DNA of 64,000 bases, from contig NZ_CP151800.1 of assembly GCF_038449125.1 (NCBI RefSeq), positions 1,460,406 through 1,524,405 of the forward strand. Reading direction: 5' to 3'. Position 1 is the stretch's first letter, and the number at the start of each line of letters is the position of its first letter. Of this stretch, positions 1 to 7,511 are shown piece after piece. The notes under the pieces were generated by a model. It searched no databases, had not been told where the DNA came from, and saw nothing but the letters and a program-made list of their open reading frames with translations. This stretch comes from Kosakonia sp. BYX6 (lineage in GTDB: Bacteria; Pseudomonadota; Gammaproteobacteria; Enterobacterales; Enterobacteriaceae). Made by a program: the position numbers and the translations under genes.

Positions 1-265
1 TGCAGCGCCACCTGGTTTCGCCCGCCTCTTTTCGCGTTATACAGCGCGGTATGGCTTGTTCGAAATCAGAACGATGGGAACGGACATCGCTCGCGGGCTT
101 TACATTTATCAAAAAGGGAAAAATATCTACCTGCTGAGAGTTTTTATCAAGCAAACGCAGAAAACTCCGTCCGGTGAGATAACGCTCGCTTTTGCAAGAT
201 TAAAGGAGATGCTCAATGAAAAAACACGAAAGGTGTCGCATGGGAAAGCGTTCGGGCTGAATTGA
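1..265 (+). pseudogene. HigB/Gp49-like toxin, 5' truncated by window edge
   Basis: The reading frame is already open at base 2 and ends at the TGA at 263-265, so the true start lies outside the window. The C-terminal half carries the typical end of Gp49-like (HigB/RelE superfamily) toxins: a 'GLFEIRTM' strand, then 'RVFIKQTQKTP' followed by a helix with 'ARLKEML'. These toxins are mRNA-cleaving ribonucleases held inactive by a downstream HTH antitoxin, which is present but broken here. The stretch before GLFEIR looks shorter than usual for the family, and the C-terminal tail past 'ARLKEML' runs about 17 residues into the antitoxin region, so this gene may be decayed as well. Family call is fairly firm; whether it is functional is unknown. 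Confidence 0.55.
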
Positions 266-503
266 TGTCCGACCCTGAAGTTCAGGCCGCTTATGGGCAC
301 AGGAGCGCAAGGAACGCCTTCAGGAAATGCTTGCAGAGTGGCGTCGTCATGCCGGTCTCACCAGAGCGCAAGTTGCTGAACGCATCGGCGTAACGCCACC
401 GACGGTTTCCCGCATGGAAGCGAATGTCATCAAAGCCAGCCTGGAAACATTGGCGCGATATGCGCGAGCATGTGGCATAAAGCATCCGCAAATCACGCTG
501 TAA
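216..503 (+). pseudogene. HTH (XRE/HigA-like) antitoxin, frameshifted
   Basis: An ATG at 216 overlaps the toxin end and follows a GGAG, but that frame stops at 258-260. A second frame (about 238-296) reads like the N-terminus of HigA antitoxins ('AWESVRAELMSDPEVQAAY'). The first frame resumes at 297 and runs to the TAA at 501-503, encoding a clear helix-turn-helix ('TRAQVAERIGVTPPTVSRMEA'). One G appears missing around 295-297 ('TATGGGCACAG' where a TAT-GGG-GCA-CAG would keep the frame), and another indel lies near 226-237. An ATG at 327 could still give a 58-residue HTH protein. Either a genuinely decayed antitoxin or assembly errors in a G-rich stretch. Confidence 0.6.
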
Positions 504-526
504 ATCTGGTCGAAAAACAAAAAAAA

Positions 527-545
527 GCCCGCACTAAAGGCGGGC
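527..545 (-). terminator. Rho-independent terminator of the Ldh-family gene
   Basis: GCCCGC (527-532) pairs with GCGGGC (540-545) around a 7-nt loop. On the minus strand the stem is followed by an uninterrupted T run (513-526 read in reverse, broken only by single bases). It sits 125 bp past the stop of the dehydrogenase transcribed leftward. Confidence 0.75.
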
Positions 546-669
546 AAATTAATACTGGAAGCAATGTGAGCAATGTCGTACCGAATACCTGAGTGATTGA
601 CTCAACTATTCGGTAATGAGAAAGATAATCTTTATCATCTTTACGATCAACCCCAAATTTTGTGCGACT

Positions 670-1707
670 TCACTGACTTAATGCGTCCAGCGCCAAAAAC
701 TCATTCCACGACACATCATCAATAGAAATGCCTTCCTGTTCACGGCGGGTATAAGCCCGCCTTTCCGGCTCGCCGGGGATCTGCACGTCACGGCCTTCTT
801 GCGCGTGGCGCACCCAATCTACCTGCGCCAGTAATTCTTGCTGATAGCTTTCGCCTGCGCCCAGCCGTGCCGGGTCGAAAAGAATCGACAACATATTATT
901 GATAACGCCCGCGCGCGGCGGGATTTGATGGCTTTCGGTTTCGCCACCGGTCAACGCCGCGCCAAGCAGGCTGCAAATCAGCGACAGCCCCGCGCCTTTG
1001 TGGCCGCCGAAGGGCAATAACGCGCCGCGCGGTTCGCGCATCAAAACGCCCGGATCGGTAGTCGGGTGCCCGTTGGCATCCACCGCGCAGCCTTCTGGAA
1101 TAGGGCGGCTTTCATTCCATGCGATACGCGCTTTGTTCCCGGCGATCGCGCTGGTGGCGAAATCCAGCACCACCGGCGGCCTGCCCTGTAATGGAATGCC
1201 GACGCAAAACGGGTTAGTGCCAAGCCGGGCGCGTAACCCCTCGAACGGCAACACCGCCGACGGCGCGGCAACATTGGCAAAATGAATCGACACCAGTCCG
1301 GCATCGGCAACCTGTTCCGCCCATGCGCCAATGCGCCCCAAATGGTGGGAATTCGACAACCCGACAATCGCCACGCCAAACGCCTGCACGCGTGCGATCC
1401 CAGCGGCCATTGCCTGCTCGCCAAGCAACTGGCCAAAGCCGTGATCGCCATCAAACGAAATGACCGCGGCCCCGTCACGCACGGTGCGAAGCTGGGCATT
1501 CGGTTTTAGATCGCCCGCCAGAATGGCGCGAATGTAACGGGGCAGCAGCGTCACGCCGTGGGAATCGTGCCCTTTCAATGACGCTTCGACCAGATTGTCG
1601 GCAACTTTTTGCGCAATTTCTGGCGCGGTGTTAACCCGCACCAGATGCTGTTGCAGCAGCGAACGCAATTTCTGATGTGAAAATAGCGGCATAGGCCTTG
1701 TACTCAT
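670..1707 (-). CDS. Ldh-family (malate/L-lactate type) 2-hydroxyacid dehydrogenase
   Basis: 345-residue NAD(P)-dependent oxidoreductase of the Ldh_2 family, which includes E. coli YbiC/HcxB, AllD and YiaK as well as archaeal sulfolactate dehydrogenase. Visible family motifs are GHDSHGV (catalytic His, about residues 47-53), 'NSHHLGRIGAWAEQ', 'GTNPFC' and 'PFGGHKGAGL'. It resembles YbiC throughout but is slightly shorter (345 against about 360). The start is the first ATG after the divergent promoter region; the Shine-Dalgarno sequence is poor, and a second ATG five codons in is possible. It is transcribed away from a NitT/TauT ABC importer with 208 bp between the starts, so it may oxidise the imported hydroxy acid. 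The substrate cannot be read from sequence. Confidence 0.85.
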   Translation of the reverse strand: MSTRPMPLFSHQKLRSLLQQHLVRVNTAPEIAQKVADNLVEASLKGHDSHGVTLLPRYIRAILAGDLKPNAQLRTVRDGAAVISFDGDHGFGQLLGEQAMAAGIARVQAFGVAIVGLSNSHHLGRIGAWAEQVADAGLVSIHFANVAAPSAVLPFEGLRARLGTNPFCVGIPLQGRPPVVLDFATSAIAGNKARIAWNESRPIPEGCAVDANGHPTTDPGVLMREPRGALLPFGGHKGAGLSLICSLLGAALTGGETESHQIPPRAGVINNMLSILFDPARLGAGESYQQELLAQVDWVRHAQEGRDVQIPGEPERRAYTRREQEGISIDDVSWNEFLALDALSQ

Positions 1708-1915
1708 AAGGATAATAAAGAGGAGTTTTCGACTATAACGAGGATGTTTTTGTTACATAAGCATTAAAAATAACTATCCTTTCCCGCCCGTTAAATAATA
1801 CCGGCGACAAAAGTCTTAAGTTAATTATTCACTAAGCATTGCAGATTAAATCATTTCTTTTTTTATCCCCGCCAGCCAATGATTTTCATTTGAAAATTAA
1901 AAACGGGGGACAGGC

Positions 1916-2923
1916 ATGAACAGAATAAACCGAACGCTCGCCGGTGCGCTGGCACTCTTTGCCTTAAATGGCGTTACGCATTCGGCGTTTGCCGAAGGCA
2001 AAATTAGCATAGCGCAGCAATTTGGTATTGGTTACTTGATTCTTGATGTGGTGCGTGATCAGCAGCTTATTGAGAAAGAAGGTAAAAAAGAGGGGCTGGA
2101 TATTACCGTCGACTGGCGCACCATTTCCGGCGCGACCGGGATGAATGAAGCACTGCTCTCTGGCGCGCTGGATGTCGCAGCCGCAGGCGTGCCGCCAATG
2201 TTGACGCTGTGGGATCGCACCAAAGGCCGCCAGAATGTGAAAGCCATCGCCTCGCTCGGATCGATGCCCAACTATTTACTGAGCAATAATCCTGCGGTGA
2301 AAACAGTGAAAGATCTGACCGACAAAGACAGAATTGCGGTTCCGGCGGCGGGGGTCGGTTTTCAATCGCGTACATTACAAATTGAAACCGCCAAATTATA
2401 TGGCGATGCCGATTTTAAACGCTTCGATAATATCAGTGTCAGCCTGCCGCATCCGGATGCCAGCGCGGCGTTAATTGCCGGTGGCTCAGAAATTACCACC
2501 CATTTTTCCAGCCCGCCATTTCAGTACCAGGCCCTGGAACATAAAAACGTGCATAAAATTCTGAGCTCTTATGATGTATTAGGCGGACAAGCCACTTTTA
2601 ATGTTCTCTACACCACGCAGAAATTCCACGACGAGAATCCGAAAACCTATAAAGCGTTTTATCGCGCGTTGAGCGAAGCGGCGAAATTAATCAATGCCGA
2701 TAAGAACACCGCAGCGGAAACCTATATTCGCATCGAAAAATCCCGTTTGCCCTTACCGCTGGTACAAAAAATCGTCAACGATCCGGAAATCAGCTTTACC
2801 GTTTCCCCGCAGCGCACCGGCGTCTATGCCGAAAAACTCCATGCGCTTGGCGTGCTGAAAAACAAAGCCGGTTCCTGGAAGGACTACTTCTTCAACGAAG
2901 CGTGGGAAAACCCAGGCAGCTAA
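1916..2923 (+). CDS. NitT/TauT-type ABC transporter substrate-binding protein
   Basis: 335 residues with a Sec signal peptide (residues 1-26, cleavage after AFA). The mature protein has the SsuA/TauA/NMT1-like fold pattern: 'AQQFGIGYLILDVVRDQQLIEKEG', 'SGATGMNEALLSGALDVAAAGVPP', and 'IAVPAAGVGFQSRTLQIETAK'. It would capture a small organic anion in the periplasm; aliphatic sulfonates, nitrate-like anions, pyrimidine precursors and aromatic acids are all known ligands of this family. It is the first gene of a three-gene operon with its ATPase (14-bp gap) and permease. A GGGGGA Shine-Dalgarno precedes the ATG. The class is secure; the ligand is open. Confidence 0.88.
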   Translation: MNRINRTLAGALALFALNGVTHSAFAEGKISIAQQFGIGYLILDVVRDQQLIEKEGKKEGLDITVDWRTISGATGMNEALLSGALDVAAAGVPPMLTLWDRTKGRQNVKAIASLGSMPNYLLSNNPAVKTVKDLTDKDRIAVPAAGVGFQSRTLQIETAKLYGDADFKRFDNISVSLPHPDASAALIAGGSEITTHFSSPPFQYQALEHKNVHKILSSYDVLGGQATFNVLYTTQKFHDENPKTYKAFYRALSEAAKLINADKNTAAETYIRIEKSRLPLPLVQKIVNDPEISFTVSPQRTGVYAEKLHALGVLKNKAGSWKDYFFNEAWENPGS

Positions 2924-2937
2924 ACCAGGAGGTAAAA

Positions 2938-3780
2938 ATGGCAACGCATCAGAACGACGGGCCGCTGTTGCAGGTCAGCCACGTTGACATTGAATACCGC
3001 ACCCGCGAGCGCCAGGTGCGCGCCACCCATGATGTCAGTTTTGATGTCTGGCCCGGCGACCGTTTTATTCTGCTCGGGCCGTCCGGCTGCGGGAAATCCA
3101 GCCTGCTGAAAGCGGCGGGCGGTTTTCTCACGCCGCACAGCGGAGAAATCACCTTGCAAGGCGAAGTGATCACCGCCCCAGGCCCGGAACGGATGATGGT
3201 GTTTCAGGAATTCGATCAGTTGCCGCCGTGGAAAACGGTGCTGGAAAACGTCATGTTTCCGCTGCTGGCGAGTCGCAAAGCCCGTCGTGCCGAGGCAAAA
3301 GAGACGGCGCTGCATTTTCTCAATAAAGTCGGGCTGGCGGAGTTTGCCGATGTGATGCCGCATATGCTCTCCGGCGGCATGAAACAGCGCGTGGCGATTG
3401 CCCGCGCGCTGGCGATGAAACCGCGCATTTTGCTGATGGATGAACCTTTCGCCGCGCTAGATGCGCTGACCCGGCGCACCATGCAGGAGGAGTTGCTGGC
3501 GCTGTGGGAAGAGGAGCGCTTTACGTTGCTGTTTGTTACGCACTCGATTGAAGAAGCGCTGGTGGTCGGTAGCCGCATTTTGGTGCTGTCGCCGCATCCT
3601 GGGCGGGTGAGGGCGGAGCTGAATTGTCACCCGTTCACGCTGAATGATTTTGGCGGCGAAGCTTTCCAGCATGCCGCACAGCATATCCACGATTTGTTAT
3701 TCCCGGCGAGCGGGAATGACGTCTCCTCAACTTCTGACCAGGAGCCTGCGTATGTCGCAGCCACCGTACATTCGTCCTGA
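2938..3780 (+). CDS. NitT/TauT-type ABC transporter ATP-binding protein
   Basis: 280-residue cytoplasmic ATPase energising the importer. Walker A is GPSGCGKSS (residues 47-55), the signature is LSGGMKQR (144-151) and Walker B ILLMDEP starts at 164, followed by the D-loop 'ALDALT' and a switch His in 'FVTHSIEEA'. It belongs to the SsuB/TauB group. The chosen ATG at 2938 has an excellent AGGAGG 5 bp upstream; a longer in-frame GTG at 2902 would overlap the binding-protein gene and lacks a ribosome site. The 3' end overlaps the permease start by 29 bases, which suggests translational coupling. Confidence 0.92.
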   Translation: MATHQNDGPLLQVSHVDIEYRTRERQVRATHDVSFDVWPGDRFILLGPSGCGKSSLLKAAGGFLTPHSGEITLQGEVITAPGPERMMVFQEFDQLPPWKTVLENVMFPLLASRKARRAEAKETALHFLNKVGLAEFADVMPHMLSGGMKQRVAIARALAMKPRILLMDEPFAALDALTRRTMQEELLALWEEERFTLLFVTHSIEEALVVGSRILVLSPHPGRVRAELNCHPFTLNDFGGEAFQHAAQHIHDLLFPASGNDVSSTSDQEPAYVAATVHSS

Positions 3781-4618
3781 ATTTGAACGCGAACTGCCGC
3801 CGCTGCGTAATGTGGCGGTTGAAACGCCGCTGCCGTGGAGCCAGCGGATATGGAACCTGGCCTGGCTGCGCAAGTCGCTGATTGTGCTGCTGGTGTTGGC
3901 GCTGTGGGAAGTGGCGTCGCGGGTGCAGCAAAACGATTTGATGCTGCCCGGTGTGCTGCAAACCTGGCATGCATTTAGCGAAGATATGCAAAACGGCGAG
4001 TTGCCGGAGAAAATCGTTAACTCGCTGAGTATTTTGCTGAAAGGGTATCTGATTGGCAGTGTGCTGGCGCTGGTTGCCAGTGCACTCGCGGTGACCACAC
4101 AGTTTGGCCGCGATTTGCTCAGCACGCTGACCGCCATGCTCAACCCGCTGCCCGCTATTGCGCTGTTGCCGCTGGCGCTGCTGTGGTTTGGTCTGGGTAA
4201 TGCGAGCCTGATCTTTGTGCTGGTGCATTCGGTGATGTGGCCGATCGCCCTTAATACCTGGTCGGGTTTTAGTGGCGTGCCGGAAACGCTGCGGATGGCC
4301 GGGCGAAATTATGGCCTGAGCGGGCCGCGTTATGTGGTGACGATTTTGATCCCGGCGTCGCTTCCGGCGATCCTCTCCGGGTTGAAAATCGGTTGGGCGT
4401 TCGCCTGGCGCACCTTGATCGCGGCAGAGTTGGTTTTTGGCGCCTCAAGCGGCGAGGGTGGGCTGGGTTGGTATATTTTCCAGAACCGCAATGAGCTGTT
4501 TACCGACCGCGTGTTTGCCGGGCTGGTGACGGTGATCGCCATCGGTTTATTGGTGGAAGGCGTGGTGTTTTCAAGCCTTGAACGAGTAACCATTAAGCGC
4601 TGGGGAATGCAGCGCTGA
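3752..4618 (+). CDS. NitT/TauT-type ABC transporter permease
   Basis: 288-residue inner-membrane permease of the BPD_transp_1 family (SsuC/TauC group), with about six hydrophobic segments and the EAA-loop region 'MAGRNYGLSGPRYVVTILIPASLPAILSGLKIG' that contacts the ATPase. The start 'MSQPPYIRP' at 3752 is preceded by CCAGGAG; longer in-frame starts would lie deep inside the ATPase gene. It is the last gene of the operon, and a REP palindrome follows the stop. Confidence 0.9.
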   Translation: MSQPPYIRPEFERELPPLRNVAVETPLPWSQRIWNLAWLRKSLIVLLVLALWEVASRVQQNDLMLPGVLQTWHAFSEDMQNGELPEKIVNSLSILLKGYLIGSVLALVASALAVTTQFGRDLLSTLTAMLNPLPAIALLPLALLWFGLGNASLIFVLVHSVMWPIALNTWSGFSGVPETLRMAGRNYGLSGPRYVVTILIPASLPAILSGLKIGWAFAWRTLIAAELVFGASSGEGGLGWYIFQNRNELFTDRVFAGLVTVIAIGLLVEGVVFSSLERVTIKRWGMQR

Positions 4619-4631
4619 TTTGGGATGGTTT

Positions 4632-4665
4632 TGCCGGATGGCGGCCAACGCCTTATCCGGCCTAC
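4632..4665. repeat. REP palindrome
   Basis: Inverted repeat of the enterobacterial REP type: 'GCCGGATGGCGG' pairs with 'CCTTATCCGGC' and is followed by CTAC. It lies between the convergent ends of the importer operon and the choline permease. Related copies are at 13712, 28046 and 59399. Confidence 0.85.
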
Positions 4666-4694
4666 AGCTTACCGGGTGTTCTGTAACAATACCT

Positions 4695-5528
4695 CTATCG
4701 ATGCGCGGGGCGCCGCGCGAAACTCGCTGACAAACGATCCAGCAAAATCGCCATCAACACCACCACAATACCGCTTTGCAAACCGAGCCCGATTTCCAGT
4801 TGCTGGATGCTGCTCAGAATATCGTTTCCCAACCCACCTGCGCCGACCATCGAAGCGATGATCACCATCGACATCGCCATCATGATGGTCTGATTCACCC
4901 CCGCCATAATTGACGGCTGTGCTGCCGGAAGCTGCACCTTCCACAGCAATTGCCACGGCGTACAACCAAAGGCGATGCCCGCTTCCAGCCGCGATTGATT
5001 AACCTGGCGAATGCCTAAATCGGTCAAACGTACCACTGGCGGCATGGAGAACAAAATAGTGGCGAAAATCCCCGGCGGGCGGCCGAGGCCAAACAAAATG
5101 GTGGCCGGGATCAGGTAAACAAACGCCGGCATGGTCTGCATAAAATCAAGCAGGGTGCGCACCACGCTGCCAACCGCCGCACGCCGCGCGCTCCAGATGC
5201 CCAGCGGGATGCCGAACAGCAGGCTGAAAAAGGTGGAAGAGAGCGTTAATGCCAGCGTGATCGCCGCATGTTCGCTGTAACCGCTATAAATGATGTACAG
5301 CGTGGCGAGCAGCGCAAACAGCGCGAAACCCTTGCCGATACGCCAGGCGCCCAGCACGACTGCCAGCACGACTAATCCCCAGGGCGACAGCGCGCTAATC
5401 ACCGCTTCAAGCCCACCGGCGAACAGGTCAATCCCCCTTGCGATACCGTCAAACAGGCCGCCAGCGTGGGTCAGCAGCGCATGCACGGCATCGTCAATTT
5501 GCCGACTAAAATCTAATGGATAAGCCAT
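4695..5528 (-). CDS. choW: Choline/betaine-type ABC transporter permease (ChoW/ProW-like)
   Basis: 277-residue ProW/OpuAB-family inner-membrane permease. The N-terminal region has hydrophobic helices ('LVVLAVVLGAW', 'ALFALLATLYIIY') before the BPD_transp_1 domain, with the conserved 'DFMQTMPAFVYLIP', 'PPVVRLTDLGIRQV', 'FGCTPWQLLWKVQLPAAQPSIMAGVNQTIMMAMSMV' and 'VGAGGLG' elements. An AAGGAA Shine-Dalgarno precedes the ATG. It lies 8 bp downstream of the ATPase gene in one leftward operon. The cognate binding protein is about 4 kb away next to the sulfatase, so the transporter is split around its regulator. Choline as substrate follows from that neighbour and the ChoX-like binding protein. Confidence 0.85.
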   Translation of the reverse strand: MAYPLDFSRQIDDAVHALLTHAGGLFDGIARGIDLFAGGLEAVISALSPWGLVVLAVVLGAWRIGKGFALFALLATLYIIYSGYSEHAAITLALTLSSTFFSLLFGIPLGIWSARRAAVGSVVRTLLDFMQTMPAFVYLIPATILFGLGRPPGIFATILFSMPPVVRLTDLGIRQVNQSRLEAGIAFGCTPWQLLWKVQLPAAQPSIMAGVNQTIMMAMSMVIIASMVGAGGLGNDILSSIQQLEIGLGLQSGIVVVLMAILLDRLSASFARRPAHR

Positions 5529-5536
5529 GGTGTTCC

Positions 5537-6373
5537 TTAACGAGTCGGCCAGATATCGGCGTAGTTTTCTGCCAGTTGCCAGCGTGAAACATCCACCCCG
5601 GAGAAGAAGTGGCGCACATAGGGGGTAGCGGGGGCGTTAATCAGCGCTTCCGGTTTGCCCACCTGCACCAGTTTGCCCTTTTCCATAATGGCGATGCGCG
5701 AACCGAGGCGCAGCGCCTCTTCCATATCGTGGGTGACAAAAACAATGGTGCGCTGCGAGTCGGCCTGCAACATCAGCAGCAACGACTGCATTTCGCGGCG
5801 AATAATCGGATCCAGCGCGGAAAATGCTTCATCCATCAGCAAAACGGACGGGTCGACAACCAGCGCGCGCGCCAGCCCGACACGCTGCTGCATGCCGCCG
5901 GAAAGCTGGTGCGGATATTGTGTTGCCACATTTCCCAGCCCGACTTTTTCCAGCATCGTTAATGCCCTGGCTTCCCGCGCTTCACGCGGGATACCGGCCA
6001 CTTCCAGGCCAAAGGCGACGTTTTCCAGCACGGTGCGTTCATCAAACAGGGCAAAAGATTGAAACACCATGCTCATATGCTCGCGACGCAGGCCGATCAG
6101 CTCCTTGTCGGACAATGCCGCCAGCGGACGACCCTGAAAGGCGACATCGCCAGAGCTGGCGGGGATCAGGTGATTAAGCGTGCGCAGCAGGGTGGATTTA
6201 CCTGAACCAGATAAACCGACAATGACAAAAATTTCACCGGCAAAGATCTGCAAATTAATATCTTGCAGCGCGTTTACCGTTGCGCTGTTTTCCCGGCGGG
6301 AAAAAAAGTGTTTTTGGCGTGCGGAATAATAATGTTTATTTACCGCGCGTAATTCGAATAATGGCTGAGACAT
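5537..6373 (-). CDS. choV: Choline/betaine-type ABC transporter ATP-binding protein (ChoV/ProV-like)
   Basis: 278-residue ATPase of the ProV/OpuAA group. It shows Walker A 'GLSGSGKST', signature 'LSGGMQQR', Walker B 'VLLMDEAFSALDP' and 'FVTHDMEEA'. It lacks the C-terminal CBS pair of full-length ProV, as expected for ChoV-type proteins (about 280 rather than 400 residues). The start is ATG at 6373; a GTG two codons upstream is also in frame and neither has a strong ribosome site. It is first in the operon with the permease, transcribed away from no gene directly but separated from the LysR gene end by about 100 bp that must hold its promoter. Confidence 0.85.
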   Translation of the reverse strand: MSQPLFELRAVNKHYYSARQKHFFSRRENSATVNALQDINLQIFAGEIFVIVGLSGSGKSTLLRTLNHLIPASSGDVAFQGRPLAALSDKELIGLRREHMSMVFQSFALFDERTVLENVAFGLEVAGIPREAREARALTMLEKVGLGNVATQYPHQLSGGMQQRVGLARALVVDPSVLLMDEAFSALDPIIRREMQSLLLMLQADSQRTIVFVTHDMEEALRLGSRIAIMEKGKLVQVGKPEALINAPATPYVRHFFSGVDVSRWQLAENYADIWPTR

Positions 6374-6476
6374 AATCACAACTTTATTTATAAGGGGCCA
6401 TCACACACTAACGTAAAAGTAGCAGGCGGAATAATAATTTTAAGTTTACGAATATGCTTTTTCTGCATTAGCTTAT

Positions 6477-7406
6477 TTAAATTCCAGCAATCAATGCGCT
6501 TTGTTCATGAAATCCCCAGGCTTCGTCTAATAACCAGGCTTTAATTTTATCCTGCTGGGCGGAAATCGGTTTATGGCTGGCGGAAATAAGGTAATAACCC
6601 CGTTCCGTTCGCAGTGAGGGGCCGCACTGCACCAGTTGCTGGCTGGCGATAAAAGGGGCGATCAGCGGCTGCCAGCCGAGTGCGATCCCCTGGCCTTCCA
6701 GCGCCGCCTGAATCACCAATGAGTAAGCATTAAAGGTACGCGAGGCGCTGTGGCTTTGGCCAAAAATCGGGTGCTGACGAAACCAGTCCTCCCAGGTTAA
6801 CCAACGCTGCGGGCGGGTTTCTGGCAGTTTCAATAGTGGGTAACTGAGCAGGTTTTCTGCGCGATTATCAGTGTCGATTTTCTGTTTGATTTCTTGATTG
6901 CACACCGGAAAGACGATCTCCGGGAACAGGCGCTGGGTCTGGGTTCCCGGCCAGTTTCCCTGCCCAAAGTAGATCGCTAAATCGGCGTTACTGTCGCGAA
7001 AATTGTAGTCATTGGGCGAGGTGGTCACCTGCACTTCGACGCCGGGGATCAGCGCCTGCAATCGCTCCATGCGCGGCAGCAGCCAGTAGCTGGCAAAGCC
7101 CATATCGGTATCGATGCGCAGCACGTTGCGCTTACGCCGCGTGCGCTCCAGTTGCTCGCTGATATCGTTCAAACTGCTGCGCACAATCAAGTACAGGCTG
7201 TGGCCGGATTCGGTTAATTGCACCCCGCGATGGCGGCGCTCAAATAACGGCGCATCCAGCCGACTTTCAAGGGCTTGAATGCGCTGGCTGACAGCCGGTT
7301 GCGAAAGCCCGAGTTCATTTCCAGCGGCGGTGAAATTACCCAAACGCGCCGCCGCCTCAAATACCACCAGCGCCTGTAGCGGAGGAAGCTGTAATTTATC
7401 TGCCAT
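6477..7406 (-). CDS. LysR-family regulator of the choline-sulfate module
   Basis: 309 residues with an N-terminal winged HTH (residues about 5-65, 'FTAAGNELGLSQPAVSQRIQALE') and a periplasmic-binding-type effector domain, in the GcvA-like subgroup. It is divergent from betC with about 105 bp between the starts, and it sits between the two halves of the choline transporter, so it is the obvious candidate activator of both. The start ATG has GGTGGAG upstream. A 7-bp perfect inverted repeat at 7416-7437 just upstream is a candidate binding site. The inducer (choline sulfate or choline) is inferred from context. Confidence 0.85.
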   Translation of the reverse strand: MADKLQLPPLQALVVFEAAARLGNFTAAGNELGLSQPAVSQRIQALESRLDAPLFERRHRGVQLTESGHSLYLIVRSSLNDISEQLERTRRKRNVLRIDTDMGFASYWLLPRMERLQALIPGVEVQVTTSPNDYNFRDSNADLAIYFGQGNWPGTQTQRLFPEIVFPVCNQEIKQKIDTDNRAENLLSYPLLKLPETRPQRWLTWEDWFRQHPIFGQSHSASRTFNAYSLVIQAALEGQGIALGWQPLIAPFIASQQLVQCGPSLRTERGYYLISASHKPISAQQDKIKAWLLDEAWGFHEQSALIAGI

Positions 7407-7415
7407 AACTCCACC

Positions 7416-7437
7416 TTATTTCATGATAAAGAAATAA
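7416..7437. promoter_or_regulatory. Candidate LysR operator between regulator and betC
   Basis: TTATTTC (7416-7422) and GAAATAA (7431-7437) form a perfect 7-bp inverted repeat with an 8-bp spacer, in the 105-bp gap between divergent starts. It lies about 75-95 bp before betC, the usual distance for a LysR recognition site. Symmetry and position are seen; binding is inferred. Confidence 0.4.
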
Positions 7438-7511
7438 CCCCTTCACAGGGTTAAATAAGCGTGAGATAAACCTAACACGTTTTAATCGATTATTTTATTT
7501 TTGGATGGCGC

